Assembly (NCBI RefSeq): GCF_946886105.1
Contig: NZ_CAMPHV010000009.1
Location: 84,799 to 148,798, forward strand
Length of the DNA stretch: 64,000 nt
Direction of reading: 5' to 3'
Source of the DNA: an uncultured Pseudomonas sp.
Lineage (GTDB): Bacteria > Pseudomonadota > Gammaproteobacteria > Pseudomonadales > Pseudomonadaceae
The position numbers and the translations under genes are program-made. The notes beneath the pieces are model-generated. The model ran no database searches. It was not told where the DNA came from and saw only the letters and a list, made by a program, of their open reading frames with translations. Positions within the stretch are counted from its first letter, which is position 1, and every line of letters begins with the position of its first letter. Positions 26,473 to 37,745 of the stretch are shown piece after piece.

Positions 26473-27111
26473 CTAAGGCGCCCCTTCGCCTTTAATTTCC
26501 TTCAGATGTTTGTACACGGTCGCGCGGCCCATATTCAGCACGTTGGCCACGTAGTTGGCCGCGCTCTTGCCCTTGAACGCGCCTTCGGCGTGCAGGGCCT
26601 CCACCAGTTCGCGCTTGTGCTCGCGGGTCAGTAGATTGAGGCCGAGCTGGCGCTGGCGCAGCCAGCTGTGCAGGAAGGTGTTGATGCGCTCCTGCCAGTC
26701 GTCGCGGAACAGCGCATCCGGCTGCGGAATCAGCTTGCTCGAAGAAAGGAACAGGTCCAACGCCGCTTTGGCGCTTTCGAACAGCGAGATGTTGAGGTTG
26801 ATGCACAGTACGGCGATAGGCGTGCCTTTGCCGTCGCGCAATACGGTACTGACCGAGCGGATCTTCTGCCCGTCCCAGTTGAGTTTCTCGTAGGGACCGA
26901 TATTGCGTTCGTCGCGCTCGCCGCTGAGCAAATCTTCCAGAGCGGCATCGTCGCCGACCCTGCGCTTGGAGAGGTTGTTGGCGATGTAGTCGACCTGCTG
27001 CGTGCGCAGGTCGTGCAGCACCACCTCGGCGTGGGGGAAGAACAGCGTGGCGATGGCGTCGGCGATCGCCCGGTAATTGTCCAGGGCGGGGTCTTGGCGG
27101 GGCGGCGTCAT
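26473..27111 (-). CDS. dauR: D-arginine-responsive regulator, YheO-like PAS plus helix-turn-helix
   Basis: A 212-residue regulator. An N-terminal YheO-type PAS-like domain occupies residues about 10-125 (FPHAEVVLHDLRT, TPIAVLCINLNISLFE). A C-terminal helix-turn-helix lies near residues 155-205 (NVLNMGRATVYKHLKEI). It is the last gene of dauB-dauA-dauR. In P. aeruginosa DauR represses the operon and is relieved by D-Arg or D-Lys metabolites. The start at 27111 is preferred over an upstream start at 27171, which adds a low-complexity tail. The two AAGTCCA-type palindromes are its likely targets. Confidence 0.88.
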   Translation of the reverse strand: MTPPRQDPALDNYRAIADAIATLFFPHAEVVLHDLRTQQVDYIANNLSKRRVGDDAALEDLLSGERDERNIGPYEKLNWDGQKIRSVSTVLRDGKGTPIAVLCINLNISLFESAKAALDLFLSSSKLIPQPDALFRDDWQERINTFLHSWLRQRQLGLNLLTREHKRELVEALHAEGAFKGKSAANYVANVLNMGRATVYKHLKEIKGEGAP

Positions 27112-27210
27112 GGCGCGAGTTTCTCCGGGCGGTGGCGCAGCGAGTGTGCCGCAAAGCGGGGCGAGCGTCACCTGCGCAAGGGCCAGCCGCCCAGCCGGGC
27201 GGCAGTCCTT

Positions 27211-29305
<2,095 letters not shown>

Positions 29306-29333
29306 GCTTCGCTCCGACTAGAATAAAACTATT

Positions 29334-29350
29334 TTGTCCATATTGGACTT
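29334..29350. promoter_or_regulatory. palindromic operator, probable DauR site (dauBAR)
   Basis: TTGTCCA-TAT-TGGACTT has the same GTCCA-N3-TGGAC core as the site at 25412-25428, and both are followed by TATAGTAT/TAAAGTAT. It sits 28 bases before the dauB start. Confidence 0.65.
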
Positions 29351-29585
29351 TATAGTATTTATCAGCAAGCACGTGGAACAACCGTTGAACGCCGATGACG
29401 CCTTTCTGACCGGATTTTTTTCACACCCGCTCCTGCGGACGCACTTCTGTAGGAGCCGACAACGCCCGGGCAGGGCCTCGAGCATGGCCGCGTATCCTCG
29501 ACAACCTAGCGCTCGGTCGTGCGGCCGCCTGTCCGTGGCGAACGCCTGCTACACTGCGCGCCATTTCGCTTATCAGGCTGGTACC

Positions 29586-30965
29586 GTGACCAACACCGCT
29601 TTCGCTTCGCTGCCGCTTTCCGCCGCCATGCTGGCCAACCTGGAGTCCCTCGGTTATGCCGAGATGACGCCGATCCAGGCGCAGAGCCTGCCAGTGATAC
29701 TCAAAGGCATGGACCTGATCGCCCAGGCCAAAACCGGCAGCGGCAAGACCGCGGCCTTCGGCATCGGTCTGCTCAACCCGCTCAATCCGCGCTATTTCGG
29801 TTGCCAGGCGCTGGTGCTGTGTCCGACCCGCGAGCTGGCCGACCAGGTCGCCAAGGAAATCCGCCGTCTGGCCCGCGGTGCCGACAATATCAAGGTGCTG
29901 ACGCTGTGCGGCGGCGTGCCCTTCGGCCCGCAGATCGGCTCCCTGGAGCATGGCGCGCAGATCATCGTCGGCACCCCGGGGCGCATCCAGCAGCACCTGA
30001 GCAAGGGCACGCTGAAGCTCGACGGCCTCAACACCCTGGTGCTCGACGAAGCCGACCGCATGCTCGATATGGGCTTCTACGACAGCATCGCCGAGATCAT
30101 CGGCCAGACCCCCGCGCGGCGGCAGACCCTGCTGTTCTCCGCCACCTACCCGGCGGGCATCAAGCAGCTGTCCGCGGCCTTTATGCGCAATCCGCAGCAG
30201 GTCAAGGCCGAGGCGCTGCACGACGATACGCAGATCGAGCAGCGCTTCTACGAGATATCCCCCGAGGAGCGCATGGACGCCGTGGTCAAGCTGCTCGCCA
30301 GCTTCCGCCCGCAATCCTGCGTGGCCTTCTGCTTCACCAAGCAGCAGTGCCAGGAACTGGTCGACCACCTGAGCGCCAATGGCATTTCCGCTGCGGCGCT
30401 GAACGGCGACCTGGAGCAGCGCGATCGCGATCAGGTCCTGGCGATGTTCGCCAACCGCAGCCTGTCGGTGCTGGTGGCCACCGATGTCGCCGCCCGCGGC
30501 CTGGATATCGATGGCCTGGACATGGTGATCAACGTCGAACTGGCGCGCGATTCGGAAATCCATATCCACCGGGTCGGCCGCACCGGCCGCGCCGGCGAAA
30601 AAGGCCTGGCCATGAGCCTGGTCGCGCCACCGGAAGCGCACCGCGCCCAAGCCATCGAGGCGCTGCAGAAGAGCCCACTGAACTGGCACCCGCTGAGCAG
30701 CCTCAAGGCCAAGGCCGGCGAGCCTCTGCAACCGCCGATGATCACCCTGTGCATCGGCGCCGGACGCAAGGATAAACTGCGTCCCGGCGATATCCTCGGC
30801 GCCCTGACCGGCGAGGCCGGGATTCCCGGCGACAAGGTCGGCAAAATCGCCATCTTCGATTTCCAGGCGTTCGTCGCGGTGGAGCGCAGCCTGGCCAAAA
30901 TCGCCCTCAAGCGTTTGACCGAAGGTAAGATCAAGGGGCGCTCGCTGCGGGTGCGCACCCTATAG
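29586..30965 (+). CDS. dbpA: ATP-dependent RNA helicase DbpA
   Basis: A 459-residue DEAD-box helicase that remodels 23S rRNA during 50S assembly. Motifs: AKTGSGKT (48-55), PTRELADQ, DEAD (154-157), SAT, and HRVGRTGR. The C-terminal domain (about 385-459, ITLCIGAGRKDKLRPGDILG) is the DbpA-specific RNA-binding domain for hairpin 92. The start is a GTG at 29586: the encoded protein then begins MTNTAFASLPL and matches the roughly 457 residues of E. coli DbpA. Upstream in-frame codons run across the dau promoter. Confidence 0.94.
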   Translation: MTNTAFASLPLSAAMLANLESLGYAEMTPIQAQSLPVILKGMDLIAQAKTGSGKTAAFGIGLLNPLNPRYFGCQALVLCPTRELADQVAKEIRRLARGADNIKVLTLCGGVPFGPQIGSLEHGAQIIVGTPGRIQQHLSKGTLKLDGLNTLVLDEADRMLDMGFYDSIAEIIGQTPARRQTLLFSATYPAGIKQLSAAFMRNPQQVKAEALHDDTQIEQRFYEISPEERMDAVVKLLASFRPQSCVAFCFTKQQCQELVDHLSANGISAAALNGDLEQRDRDQVLAMFANRSLSVLVATDVAARGLDIDGLDMVINVELARDSEIHIHRVGRTGRAGEKGLAMSLVAPPEAHRAQAIEALQKSPLNWHPLSSLKAKAGEPLQPPMITLCIGAGRKDKLRPGDILGALTGEAGIPGDKVGKIAIFDFQAFVAVERSLAKIALKRLTEGKIKGRSLRVRTL

Positions 30966-31052
30966 CTCTATAGTTGTAATTGCGATAGCAGGTCGTTGAT
31001 GACGATGAACAGGTTGGCAGCCAGGAGGCGGCCCGAGGCAGAGGAACCTCCC

Positions 31053-32288
31053 GTGCGCAATATTCTGGTTATCGAAGACAGCCCCATGGTGTTGAAGATT
31101 CTCGAACACCTGTTCCGCCAGGAAACCGGCCTGCAACCGGTATTCTGCGCCTCCCTGGCGGAAGCCGAGGTGATGCTGGAAACCTCCGCCGAACTGTTCT
31201 TCGCCGCCATCGTCGACCTGCACCTGCCCGATGCACCGAACGGCGAAAGCGTCGACCTGGTGATGCGCTACAAGCTGCCGTGCATCGTCCTCAGCGGCTC
31301 CTACAACGAGCAACGACGCGACGAATTACTGCTCAAGGGCGTGGTTGACTATGTGCTCAAGGACAACCAGCACTCCTACGAATACGCCTTCCGCCTGATC
31401 CACCGCCTGGAGAGCAACAGCCAGGTGAAGATCCTGGTCGCCGAGGACTCGGAAGCCACCCGCCATTACATCCGCCATATCCTCACCCCGCACCGCTACC
31501 AGATCATCGAAGCCAGCGACGGCGACGATGCCCTGCGCATCCTCAACGAACAGCCGGACATCGACCTGTTCGTGGTCGACCACAGCATGCCGGGCATCAG
31601 CGGCTTCGAGCTGGTCAAGCTGCTGCGCCAGCAGATGAAGCGCAACGAGCTGATCATCATCGGCCTGTCCGCCGACGCCAAAGGCTCGCTCAGCGCCAAG
31701 TTCATCAAACACGGCGCCGACGACTTCCTGCGCAAGCCTTTCTGCCCGGAAGAACTCAACTGCCGGGTGATGTCGACCCTGGAGCGCCGCGACCTGATGC
31801 GCGCGCTGAAACAGGCCGCGCAGTACGACGCCCTCACCGGCCTGCGCAACCGCCGCGCGTTCCACGAGCATGGCCAGCAGTTGTTCGAACAGGCGCAACG
31901 CAGCGGCAAGCACCTCAGCGTGGCGATGCTCGATCTGGATTTCTTCAAGCGGATCAACGACGAGCACGGCCACGCCAGCGGCGACGCCGCCCTGATCGCC
32001 TTCGCCAAGGCTTTTTCCAGCCAGTTCCCCCACGCCTTGATCGGCCGCTTGGGCGGTGAAGAATTCGCCATGGTCAGCAGCGAGGACGGCGCGAGCCTGG
32101 GAAAGGCGCTCGACCAACTGCGCGAACGCTGCGCCGGTTTGAAATACGCCGTCGGCGCGCCTCCCCTGTCCTTCAGCGCCGGGGTCTATCACGGCCACCC
32201 GGAAGATCTGGAAAGCCTGCTGCACCAGGCCGACCTGCGCCTGTATCAAGCCAAGACCCAGGGGCGCGGTCGCACCCACTGGCAATAA
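31053..32288 (+). CDS. response regulator with two receiver domains and a GGDEF domain
   Basis: A 411-residue protein: receiver 1 (about 1-120, phospho-acceptor D55 in VDLHLP), receiver 2 (about 128-245, D176 in VDHSMP), and a GGDEF domain (about 255-411) with active-site GGEEF at 334-338. It should make cyclic di-GMP when phosphorylated. No RxxD inhibitory site is visible at the usual place before GGEEF, so product feedback may be absent. The GTG at 31053 is preceded by GAGG at the right spacing; an ATG at 30996 is an alternative. No sensor kinase gene is adjacent. Confidence 0.88.
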   Translation: MRNILVIEDSPMVLKILEHLFRQETGLQPVFCASLAEAEVMLETSAELFFAAIVDLHLPDAPNGESVDLVMRYKLPCIVLSGSYNEQRRDELLLKGVVDYVLKDNQHSYEYAFRLIHRLESNSQVKILVAEDSEATRHYIRHILTPHRYQIIEASDGDDALRILNEQPDIDLFVVDHSMPGISGFELVKLLRQQMKRNELIIIGLSADAKGSLSAKFIKHGADDFLRKPFCPEELNCRVMSTLERRDLMRALKQAAQYDALTGLRNRRAFHEHGQQLFEQAQRSGKHLSVAMLDLDFFKRINDEHGHASGDAALIAFAKAFSSQFPHALIGRLGGEEFAMVSSEDGASLGKALDQLRERCAGLKYAVGAPPLSFSAGVYHGHPEDLESLLHQADLRLYQAKTQGRGRTHWQ

Positions 32289-32470
32289 ACGCCACGCCGC
32301 ACCGACCGTTTCCGAGCGAGCCGAAATACCCGTGCTAGACGCAGCGGCGCCCTACTGCCCAGTGAATTATTAGCGAAACTTCGGCGTGCCCGGCATCTTC
32401 AAAAACATTGAGCGCAGGTGTCTCGACACCATTGCTTGCAAATAGCAGTCAATCCGCACAGGAGGACGTT

Positions 32471-33001
32471 ATGGCACGCACAATGACCTTGGAGAGATTT
32501 TCGCAATCGTATCAACAGGACAGAACCGATTGGAGCGCGAGCATGTGGGCCGGCATCATCGCCGGGGTGGTTTTCGTGGTCGCGGAAATGCTGATGGTGA
32601 TGCTGTTTCTGGGGCAAAGCCCGTGGGGGCCGCCGCGGATGATCGCGGCGATACTGCTCGGCAGGGACGTTCTGCCGCCACCCGCCGACTTCAATGCCCT
32701 GATCGTGCTCGTGGCAATGGCGATCCACTTCGCACTGTCGATCGCGCTCGGCCTGGTCCTGGGCTGGATCGTCCACCGTTTGAACGGCACCTCGGCGCTG
32801 CTGATCGGCATCGCTTTCGGTTTGGCTATCTACTTCATCAATTTCTACCTGATCGCCCCGGCCGCTTTCCCCTGGTTCACCCAGGCGCAAAACTGGGTCT
32901 CGCTGTTTGCCCATGCCCTGTTCGGCCTGGTATTGGGCGGCGCCTATGCCATGCTGCGCAAACATAAACCCGCGGCGATGCCGCCAGCGGCAACGCCGTA
33001 G
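32471..33001 (+). CDS. uncharacterised membrane protein
   Basis: A 176-residue protein with about four transmembrane helices (near residues 20-45, 80-105, 110-135 and 145-165). The start at 32471 follows AGGAGG. The N-terminal helix (WAGIIAGVVFVVAEMLMVMLF) and a central amphipathic loop are visible. I cannot name its family or function. It is a single gene between the GGDEF protein and a glyoxalase-fold protein. Confidence 0.7.
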   Translation: MARTMTLERFSQSYQQDRTDWSASMWAGIIAGVVFVVAEMLMVMLFLGQSPWGPPRMIAAILLGRDVLPPPADFNALIVLVAMAIHFALSIALGLVLGWIVHRLNGTSALLIGIAFGLAIYFINFYLIAPAAFPWFTQAQNWVSLFAHALFGLVLGGAYAMLRKHKPAAMPPAATP

Positions 33002-33103
33002 CACGGCAGATGGGGCGACAACGGAATGTGCCCGATGCGCCCCGAATATCGGCGGGGCGCTGTTTTACGGCATGATGCGATCTACCGCCGCAAATCCGAA
33101 CAC

Positions 33104-33113
33104 AAGGAGGTGA
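33104..33113 (+). promoter_or_regulatory. unusually strong ribosome binding site
   Basis: AAGGAGGTGA, a ten-base match to the anti-Shine-Dalgarno end of 16S rRNA, four bases before the ATG at 33118. It fixes the start and predicts efficient translation of the glyoxalase-fold protein. Confidence 0.85.
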
Positions 33114-33117
33114 ACCG

Positions 33118-33486
33118 ATGAATTTCGCCAAGACCACTCCGATACTGCGAATCTTCGACGAAGCCCTGGCCAAGGCTTTCTATGTGGATTTTCTAGGTTT
33201 TCGTATCGACTTCGAACACCGTTTCTCGCCAGACCTGCCGCTCTATCTGCAGGTATCGAAAGATCAGTGCGTGCTGCACCTGTCGGAACACCACGGCGAT
33301 AGTTGCCCCGGCGCGGCCATGCGCATCGAGACCGAAGGACTGGAGGAATTCCAGGCGACTTTGCTGGCCAAGCATTACAAACATGCGATTCCGCAGATTC
33401 AGGAAATGCCGTGGGGCACTCGGGACATGAGCATCACCGATCCATTCGGCAACAGACTCGTGTTCACCACGGCAATCAGCACCTGA
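33118..33486 (+). CDS. glyoxalase/bleomycin resistance superfamily protein
   Basis: A 122-residue VOC-fold protein similar to bleomycin-resistance and glyoxalase relatives: paired beta-alpha-beta-beta-beta units, with FYVDFLGFRIDFEHRF (residues about 22-37) and the terminal ITDPFGNRLVF. Possible metal or ligand residues include HLSEHHGD. Whether it binds a drug or is an enzyme is not evident. A perfect ribosome binding site precedes it. Confidence 0.82.
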   Translation: MNFAKTTPILRIFDEALAKAFYVDFLGFRIDFEHRFSPDLPLYLQVSKDQCVLHLSEHHGDSCPGAAMRIETEGLEEFQATLLAKHYKHAIPQIQEMPWGTRDMSITDPFGNRLVFTTAIST

Positions 33487-33499
33487 GTCGTTGCAGGCG

Positions 33500-33649
33500 C
33501 TATATCCGCAGATTCAAGCTGCCGCCGAAAATCCCCACCAGACCGATAACGATCAGGTAAATGGCGACGATGTAGTTCAGCAGGCGCGGCATGATCAATA
33601 TCAGGATGCCGGCGATCAACGATATCAGCGGAGTTAATGCGAGGTTCAT
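33500..33649 (-). CDS. DUF3096-type small membrane protein
   Basis: A 49-residue protein that is easily missed because of its size. It begins MNLALTPLISLIAGILILI and reads as two hydrophobic segments with a short central loop (MPRLLN), ending FGGSLNLRI. Length, composition and the phrase YLIVIGLVGIFG match DUF3096, a family of tiny inner-membrane proteins of unknown function. GGGAG lies eight bases before the ATG. It faces the glyoxalase-fold gene convergently. Confidence 0.75.
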   Translation of the reverse strand: MNLALTPLISLIAGILILIMPRLLNYIVAIYLIVIGLVGIFGGSLNLRI

Positions 33650-33891
33650 AGTTGTTACTCCCGGTCAATTGACCACAGGAAAAGCTATTCGCTATGGCAA
33701 AACGCTTAACAACTTCATAGACCGCATAAGCCTTGCGCGGTTCTGCAGCGGTTTTCCGCCCCAATGCTCCGAAGCGGCTATTTATCGGCAATAACTTGAT
33801 TACAAACCATGCATTACGGAAATTTCGCCGAGACGCCAAAGCGTTTTGCCTAACCACCACTCGCTAATTAGTTGTCTCAATGGAGCTCTTT

Positions 33892-34551
33892 ATGCAACTG
33901 ATCGGAATGCTCGACTCGCCCTATGTCCGCCGCGTCGCGGTGTCGCTGCAATTGCTCGGTTTGCCGTTCGAACACCGCGCGCTTTCGGTTTTTCGCAACT
34001 TCGAGCAATTTCAGCAGATCAATCCGTTGGTCAAAGCGCCCACGCTGGTCTGCGACGACGGCACCGTGTTGATGGATTCCACGCTGATTCTCGAACTCGC
34101 AGAATACCTTGCCGCCCCGGCGCGAAGCCTGATGCCGACCGGCATCGCCGAGCGCCAGCAGGCCCTGCGGGTGATCGGCCTGGGCCTGGCGGCGTGCGAG
34201 AAGAGCGTGCAGATGATCTACGAACGCGAATTGCGTCCCGTGGAAAAACAACACGAGCCCTGGCTGACGCGGATCACCGGACAATTGCTGGCCGCTTTTG
34301 ATGCACTCGAAGCCGAGCTGCTGCGCAGACCGCTGGCCGTCGACAGCATCGATCAGGCCGGCATCACCACTGCCGTGGCCTGGCGCTTCAGCCACGGGAT
34401 GCTGCCCGAACGGCTGGATGGCGCGCGTTTTCCGACGCTGCAGCGGTTTTCCGAGTCGGCCGAGCGACTGCCTGCGTTCGCCGCCGCGCCCCATGGCCTC
34501 GACACCTATCAGGCCGTTGAAAAACTACCTACGTTGCCGATACGGCGTTAA
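33892..34551 (+). CDS. glutathione S-transferase family protein
   Basis: A 219-residue GST. The N-terminal thioredoxin-like domain (about 1-80) contains SPYVRRVAVSLQLLG, the cis-proline segment KAPTLVCDDG, and a DSTLIL glutathione-binding stretch; the C-terminal domain is all-helical. The start at 33892 has GGAG at suitable spacing; an ATG at 33880 is an alternative. The substrate is unknown. It is an isolated gene. Confidence 0.85.
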   Translation: MQLIGMLDSPYVRRVAVSLQLLGLPFEHRALSVFRNFEQFQQINPLVKAPTLVCDDGTVLMDSTLILELAEYLAAPARSLMPTGIAERQQALRVIGLGLAACEKSVQMIYERELRPVEKQHEPWLTRITGQLLAAFDALEAELLRRPLAVDSIDQAGITTAVAWRFSHGMLPERLDGARFPTLQRFSESAERLPAFAAAPHGLDTYQAVEKLPTLPIRR

Positions 34552-34700
34552 AAACAGGCTCGGACTGCTCATTTACAATACGTAAACTCCGCGCCCTCGC
34601 CTGTTCTTGCCTTGTCTCGGCGGCCTCGCCTACATTTTTCAACGGCCTGCTATCCGGTGGCCCATTAGCCACGCAGCCGCGCGCGAACAACCCGGCTACC

Positions 34701-35441
34701 TCACTGCTGCACGGGGTAGCCGTGCTTCTGGAAGATCCGCGCATAACTGCCATCGCTGCGCATCGCCATGATCGCCTGGTCGAAGGCTTCGGCGATCTGC
34801 CGGTGCTCGGGATGCAAACGACTGATCAGGATATGCAAGCCGCTCTCGCTTAGCGGCCGCGGCAAAAACTCCAGCTCGTCGCTGATGCTCGCCAGTTCCC
34901 CCTTGAACAGGTAGCGCGCCACGAGTTCGTCCTCCACCGCCAAGTCCAGGCGCTGGGCCTGAACCATCCGCGCCCCTGCGGCAAAGTCCTGCACCACGAA
35001 CTTGCTCAAGCGGCTGTCGTTGTCGAATTCCGGCGCATAGGCATAGCCGCGCCCCACGGCAATCAGGTATTGGTAGAGGTCGGCCAGCCGCTCGAAGCGG
35101 ATGTCACGCCCGCGTCGCTGCACCAGACGCACCTGGTTGATCAGATAGGGCTGGGAAAAGTCGGCAAACTCGCTGCGCTCTTCGCTGTACCAGGCGCTGA
35201 TCGCCACATCGTAGCGCCCGATGCGCAAGCCACGCAGCGCGCGGGCCCAGGGCACCTCGCTGCGCACCGTGGCATAGCCCGCGCGATGCAAGGCGTTCTG
35301 CACCAGGTCGCTGGCCAGCCCGCCATTGAGTAAGCGTCGATCGGTATAGGGCGGCCAGACGTTGGCGACCAGGCGCAGCGGGTCAGCGGCCGCGATGTCA
35401 TCGACGACCCATAACAGCAGTAGAACCACGATGCGCCACAT
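34701..35441 (-). CDS. orphan amino-acid-type solute-binding protein
   Basis: A 246-residue periplasmic protein of the SBP family 3 with a signal peptide (MWRIVVLLLLWVV, cleaved near residue 18). The mature protein begins ADPLRLVANVWPPYTD and contains the family block GRYDVAISAWYSEERSEF. No permease or ATPase is nearby. Such orphans may be sensors or may use a remote transporter. The longer ORF extending to 35801 adds a non-conserved tail and is rejected. Confidence 0.75.
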   Translation of the reverse strand: MWRIVVLLLLWVVDDIAAADPLRLVANVWPPYTDRRLLNGGLASDLVQNALHRAGYATVRSEVPWARALRGLRIGRYDVAISAWYSEERSEFADFSQPYLINQVRLVQRRGRDIRFERLADLYQYLIAVGRGYAYAPEFDNDSRLSKFVVQDFAAGARMVQAQRLDLAVEDELVARYLFKGELASISDELEFLPRPLSESGLHILISRLHPEHRQIAEAFDQAIMAMRSDGSYARIFQKHGYPVQQ

Positions 35442-35589
35442 ACCTCGACCTCGGAATGACCGACAAACCAACTTCAGCTTAGGCGCTCTTGTCCCCACCC
35501 ACCATGCCATCCCGGTGCCTCCTTTCGGGTAAGATGCGCGCCAATCCGGACCGGGTCCGGGCGTTTCCATTCTGCTTGAGGAGCCCGCG

Positions 35590-36774
35590 GTGTCCGCGAC
35601 AGACGTCATCATCATTGGGGCCGGCGCGGCAGGCCTGATGTGCGCCCTGACCGCCGCCGGGCGCGGGCGCCGGGTATTGCTGCTGGACCACGCCAACAAG
35701 GCCGGCAAGAAGATCCTGATGTCCGGCGGCGGGCGTTGCAACTTCACCAATATGTACTGCGAGCCGGGCAACTTTCTTTCGGAGAATCCGCACTTCTGCA
35801 AATCCGCCCTGGCGCGCTACACCCAGTGGGACTTTATCGGCCTGGTCGGCAAGCACGGCGTGCCCTACCACGAGAAAAAACTCGGCCAGCTGTTCTGCGA
35901 TAACAAGGCCAGCGACATCCTCGAGATGCTCCTGAGCGAATGCGCGCAGGCAGGCGTCGAGCTGCGTCTGGACACCTCGGTCACGCAGATCGACAAGCTG
36001 GAGAGCGGTTACCGCTTGCAGAGCAGCATGGGCACGCTGAGCTGCGAATCCCTGGTGATTGCCACCGGCGGCCTGTCGATCCCGACCCTGGGCGCGAGCG
36101 GCTTCGGCTATCAGGTGGCGCAGCAGTTCGGCCACACCCTGCTGCCGACCCGCGCCGGCCTGGTGCCATTCAGCATCACCGACCCGCAATTGAAGGCGCT
36201 GTGCAGCGAGCTGTCCGGCACCTCGGTGGAAGACTGCCTGGTGAGCTGCAACGGCCAGAGCTTTCGCGAGAACATCCTGTTCACCCACCGCGGCCTGAGC
36301 GGGCCGGCGATTCTGCAGATTTCCTCGTTCTGGCGACCGGGCGACGTCGTGCATATCGATCTGCTGCCGCATATCGACCTGCCCGAATGGCTGGCGCAGC
36401 AGCAAAGCGAGCGGCCTAACAGCGAATTGAAAACCCTGCTCGCCGAGCTGTTCACCAAGAAGATGGCCGGGCTGCTGGCCGACAACTGGTTCGCCTCCAA
36501 ACCGATGAAGCAGTACACCCCCGGCGAACTCAAGGCGGTCGCCGACAAGCTCGCCGACTGGCAGCTGGTGCCGGCCGGCACCGAGGGCTACCGCACCGCC
36601 GAAGTCACCCTGGGCGGCGTGGACACCCGCGAGGTGTCGTCGAAAACCCTGGAGTCGCTGAAAAGCCCCGGATTGTACTTCGTCGGCGAGGTGCTGGATG
36701 TCACCGGCCACCTCGGCGGCTTCAACTTCCAATGGGCCTGGGCCTCGGGCTATGCGGCGGCGCAGTTCGTTTAG
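35590..36774 (+). CDS. YhiN/HI0933-family FAD flavoprotein
   Basis: A 394-residue flavoprotein of the HI0933/BaiN type. The Rossmann motif GAGAAG is at residues 10-15, with GKKILMSGGGRCNFTN (about 39-54) and the C-terminal GEVLDVTGHLGGFNFQWAWASG characteristic of the family. It starts with GTG. The physiological reaction is uncertain: relatives include a bile acid reductase, but most are uncharacterised. Confidence 0.85.
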   Translation: MSATDVIIIGAGAAGLMCALTAAGRGRRVLLLDHANKAGKKILMSGGGRCNFTNMYCEPGNFLSENPHFCKSALARYTQWDFIGLVGKHGVPYHEKKLGQLFCDNKASDILEMLLSECAQAGVELRLDTSVTQIDKLESGYRLQSSMGTLSCESLVIATGGLSIPTLGASGFGYQVAQQFGHTLLPTRAGLVPFSITDPQLKALCSELSGTSVEDCLVSCNGQSFRENILFTHRGLSGPAILQISSFWRPGDVVHIDLLPHIDLPEWLAQQQSERPNSELKTLLAELFTKKMAGLLADNWFASKPMKQYTPGELKAVADKLADWQLVPAGTEGYRTAEVTLGGVDTREVSSKTLESLKSPGLYFVGEVLDVTGHLGGFNFQWAWASGYAAAQFV

Positions 36775-36790
36775 CCGACTCAGTTCAAAG

Positions 36791-36874
36791 GTAGCCCGGA
36801 TAAGCCGCAGAACGCGGCGCAATCCGGGGAATCGCAGCGCCATCCAAACCGCTCCCGGATTTCATCCGGGCTAC
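36791..36874. repeat. REP-A family palindrome
   Basis: It begins GTAGCCCGGAT and ends ATCCGGGCTAC, with inner copies of CAATCCGGGG and CTCCCGGATT. It lies between two convergent genes, 16 bases after one stop and seven bases before the other. Confidence 0.8.
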
Positions 36875-36881
36875 GAGACTG

Positions 36882-37745
36882 TTACTGCGCCAATAGCTCG
36901 ATAAAGCGCTGGGCGAAGCCATGTACATCGCCCGGCCAGCGCGCGGAGATGTAGTTGCCGTCGCGCACCACCCAGGCCGGGCGGCTGTCGCTCGGGCTGT
37001 CACGGTGCAGGCCGCTGGTCTTGCGCAGGCGATCGGCGGCATCTTGCGGCACATCGAGAAAATCCTCGGGGCGGGCCAAAGCGCGAGTGACCTCGGCCTG
37101 TACGCCCATATGGCCGCTCGGTTCGCCCGGGGCCTCCAGATAGGTGCGGTAGTAATCAGCATCCCAGAAGCGCGCAAAGAAGCGGGTCAAATCCCAGGCG
37201 CTTTTTTCCATGGCCCAGGTCAGCGCCGTGGTCTTGCGCCCATAGAGCGCAGAGCGGCCAGCCGTTCCCGGGCTGCGCGCCGCCAGCAGCACGCCATGGC
37301 AAATCGCGGCAACCGGCTTGCCGCTGCTAAAGAAAGCACCGACAAAAGCCTGCAATACCTGGCTCTCCAGGTAGCCGCGCATACCCCGCGCCCAGTGCCC
37401 GCCGGGCAGTAGCAGGCCGTCGAAATCAGCCACATCGAGTTGCTCGTAACGCAGCGGCTGGTGGAACTCGGCGTCGGCCAGCATCAGCCCATAAGCTTCG
37501 CGGGCGCCGCGCCGGGCCCGTAGCAGCAGGCCGATCAACTTGAGCCGACGCGCACCCGGTAACCAACCCCAGGGGTCGAGTCCCTCGCCGCTAAGCATCA
37601 GCGGGTCGCCCTCGGCAGGCCGCCCATCCGGGGTGGCGAAGCGCACCCGATGCCCGGCGGCGCGCAACAGCTGCCAGCTGATAGCCACTTCGCTCGGGTC
37701 GAAGTCACGGTTCGGTAGCGGGATCAGCACGGTTTTGCTGGGCAT
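36882..37745 (-). CDS. DJ-1/PfpI-family protein
   Basis: A 287-residue DJ-1/PfpI-fold protein. The nucleophile-elbow Cys149-His150 (AAICHGVLL) is present; an Asp/Glu partner is likely but not obvious. Length is above the 165-230 typical of small DJ-1 proteins, from an internal insertion. The family includes glyoxalases, chaperones and amidases, so the role is open. The ATG at 37745 is preferred to the ORF start at 37982, which adds a poorly conserved tail. Confidence 0.8.
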   Translation of the reverse strand: MPSKTVLIPLPNRDFDPSEVAISWQLLRAAGHRVRFATPDGRPAEGDPLMLSGEGLDPWGWLPGARRLKLIGLLLRARRGAREAYGLMLADAEFHQPLRYEQLDVADFDGLLLPGGHWARGMRGYLESQVLQAFVGAFFSSGKPVAAICHGVLLAARSPGTAGRSALYGRKTTALTWAMEKSAWDLTRFFARFWDADYYRTYLEAPGEPSGHMGVQAEVTRALARPEDFLDVPQDAADRLRKTSGLHRDSPSDSRPAWVVRDGNYISARWPGDVHGFAQRFIELLAQ

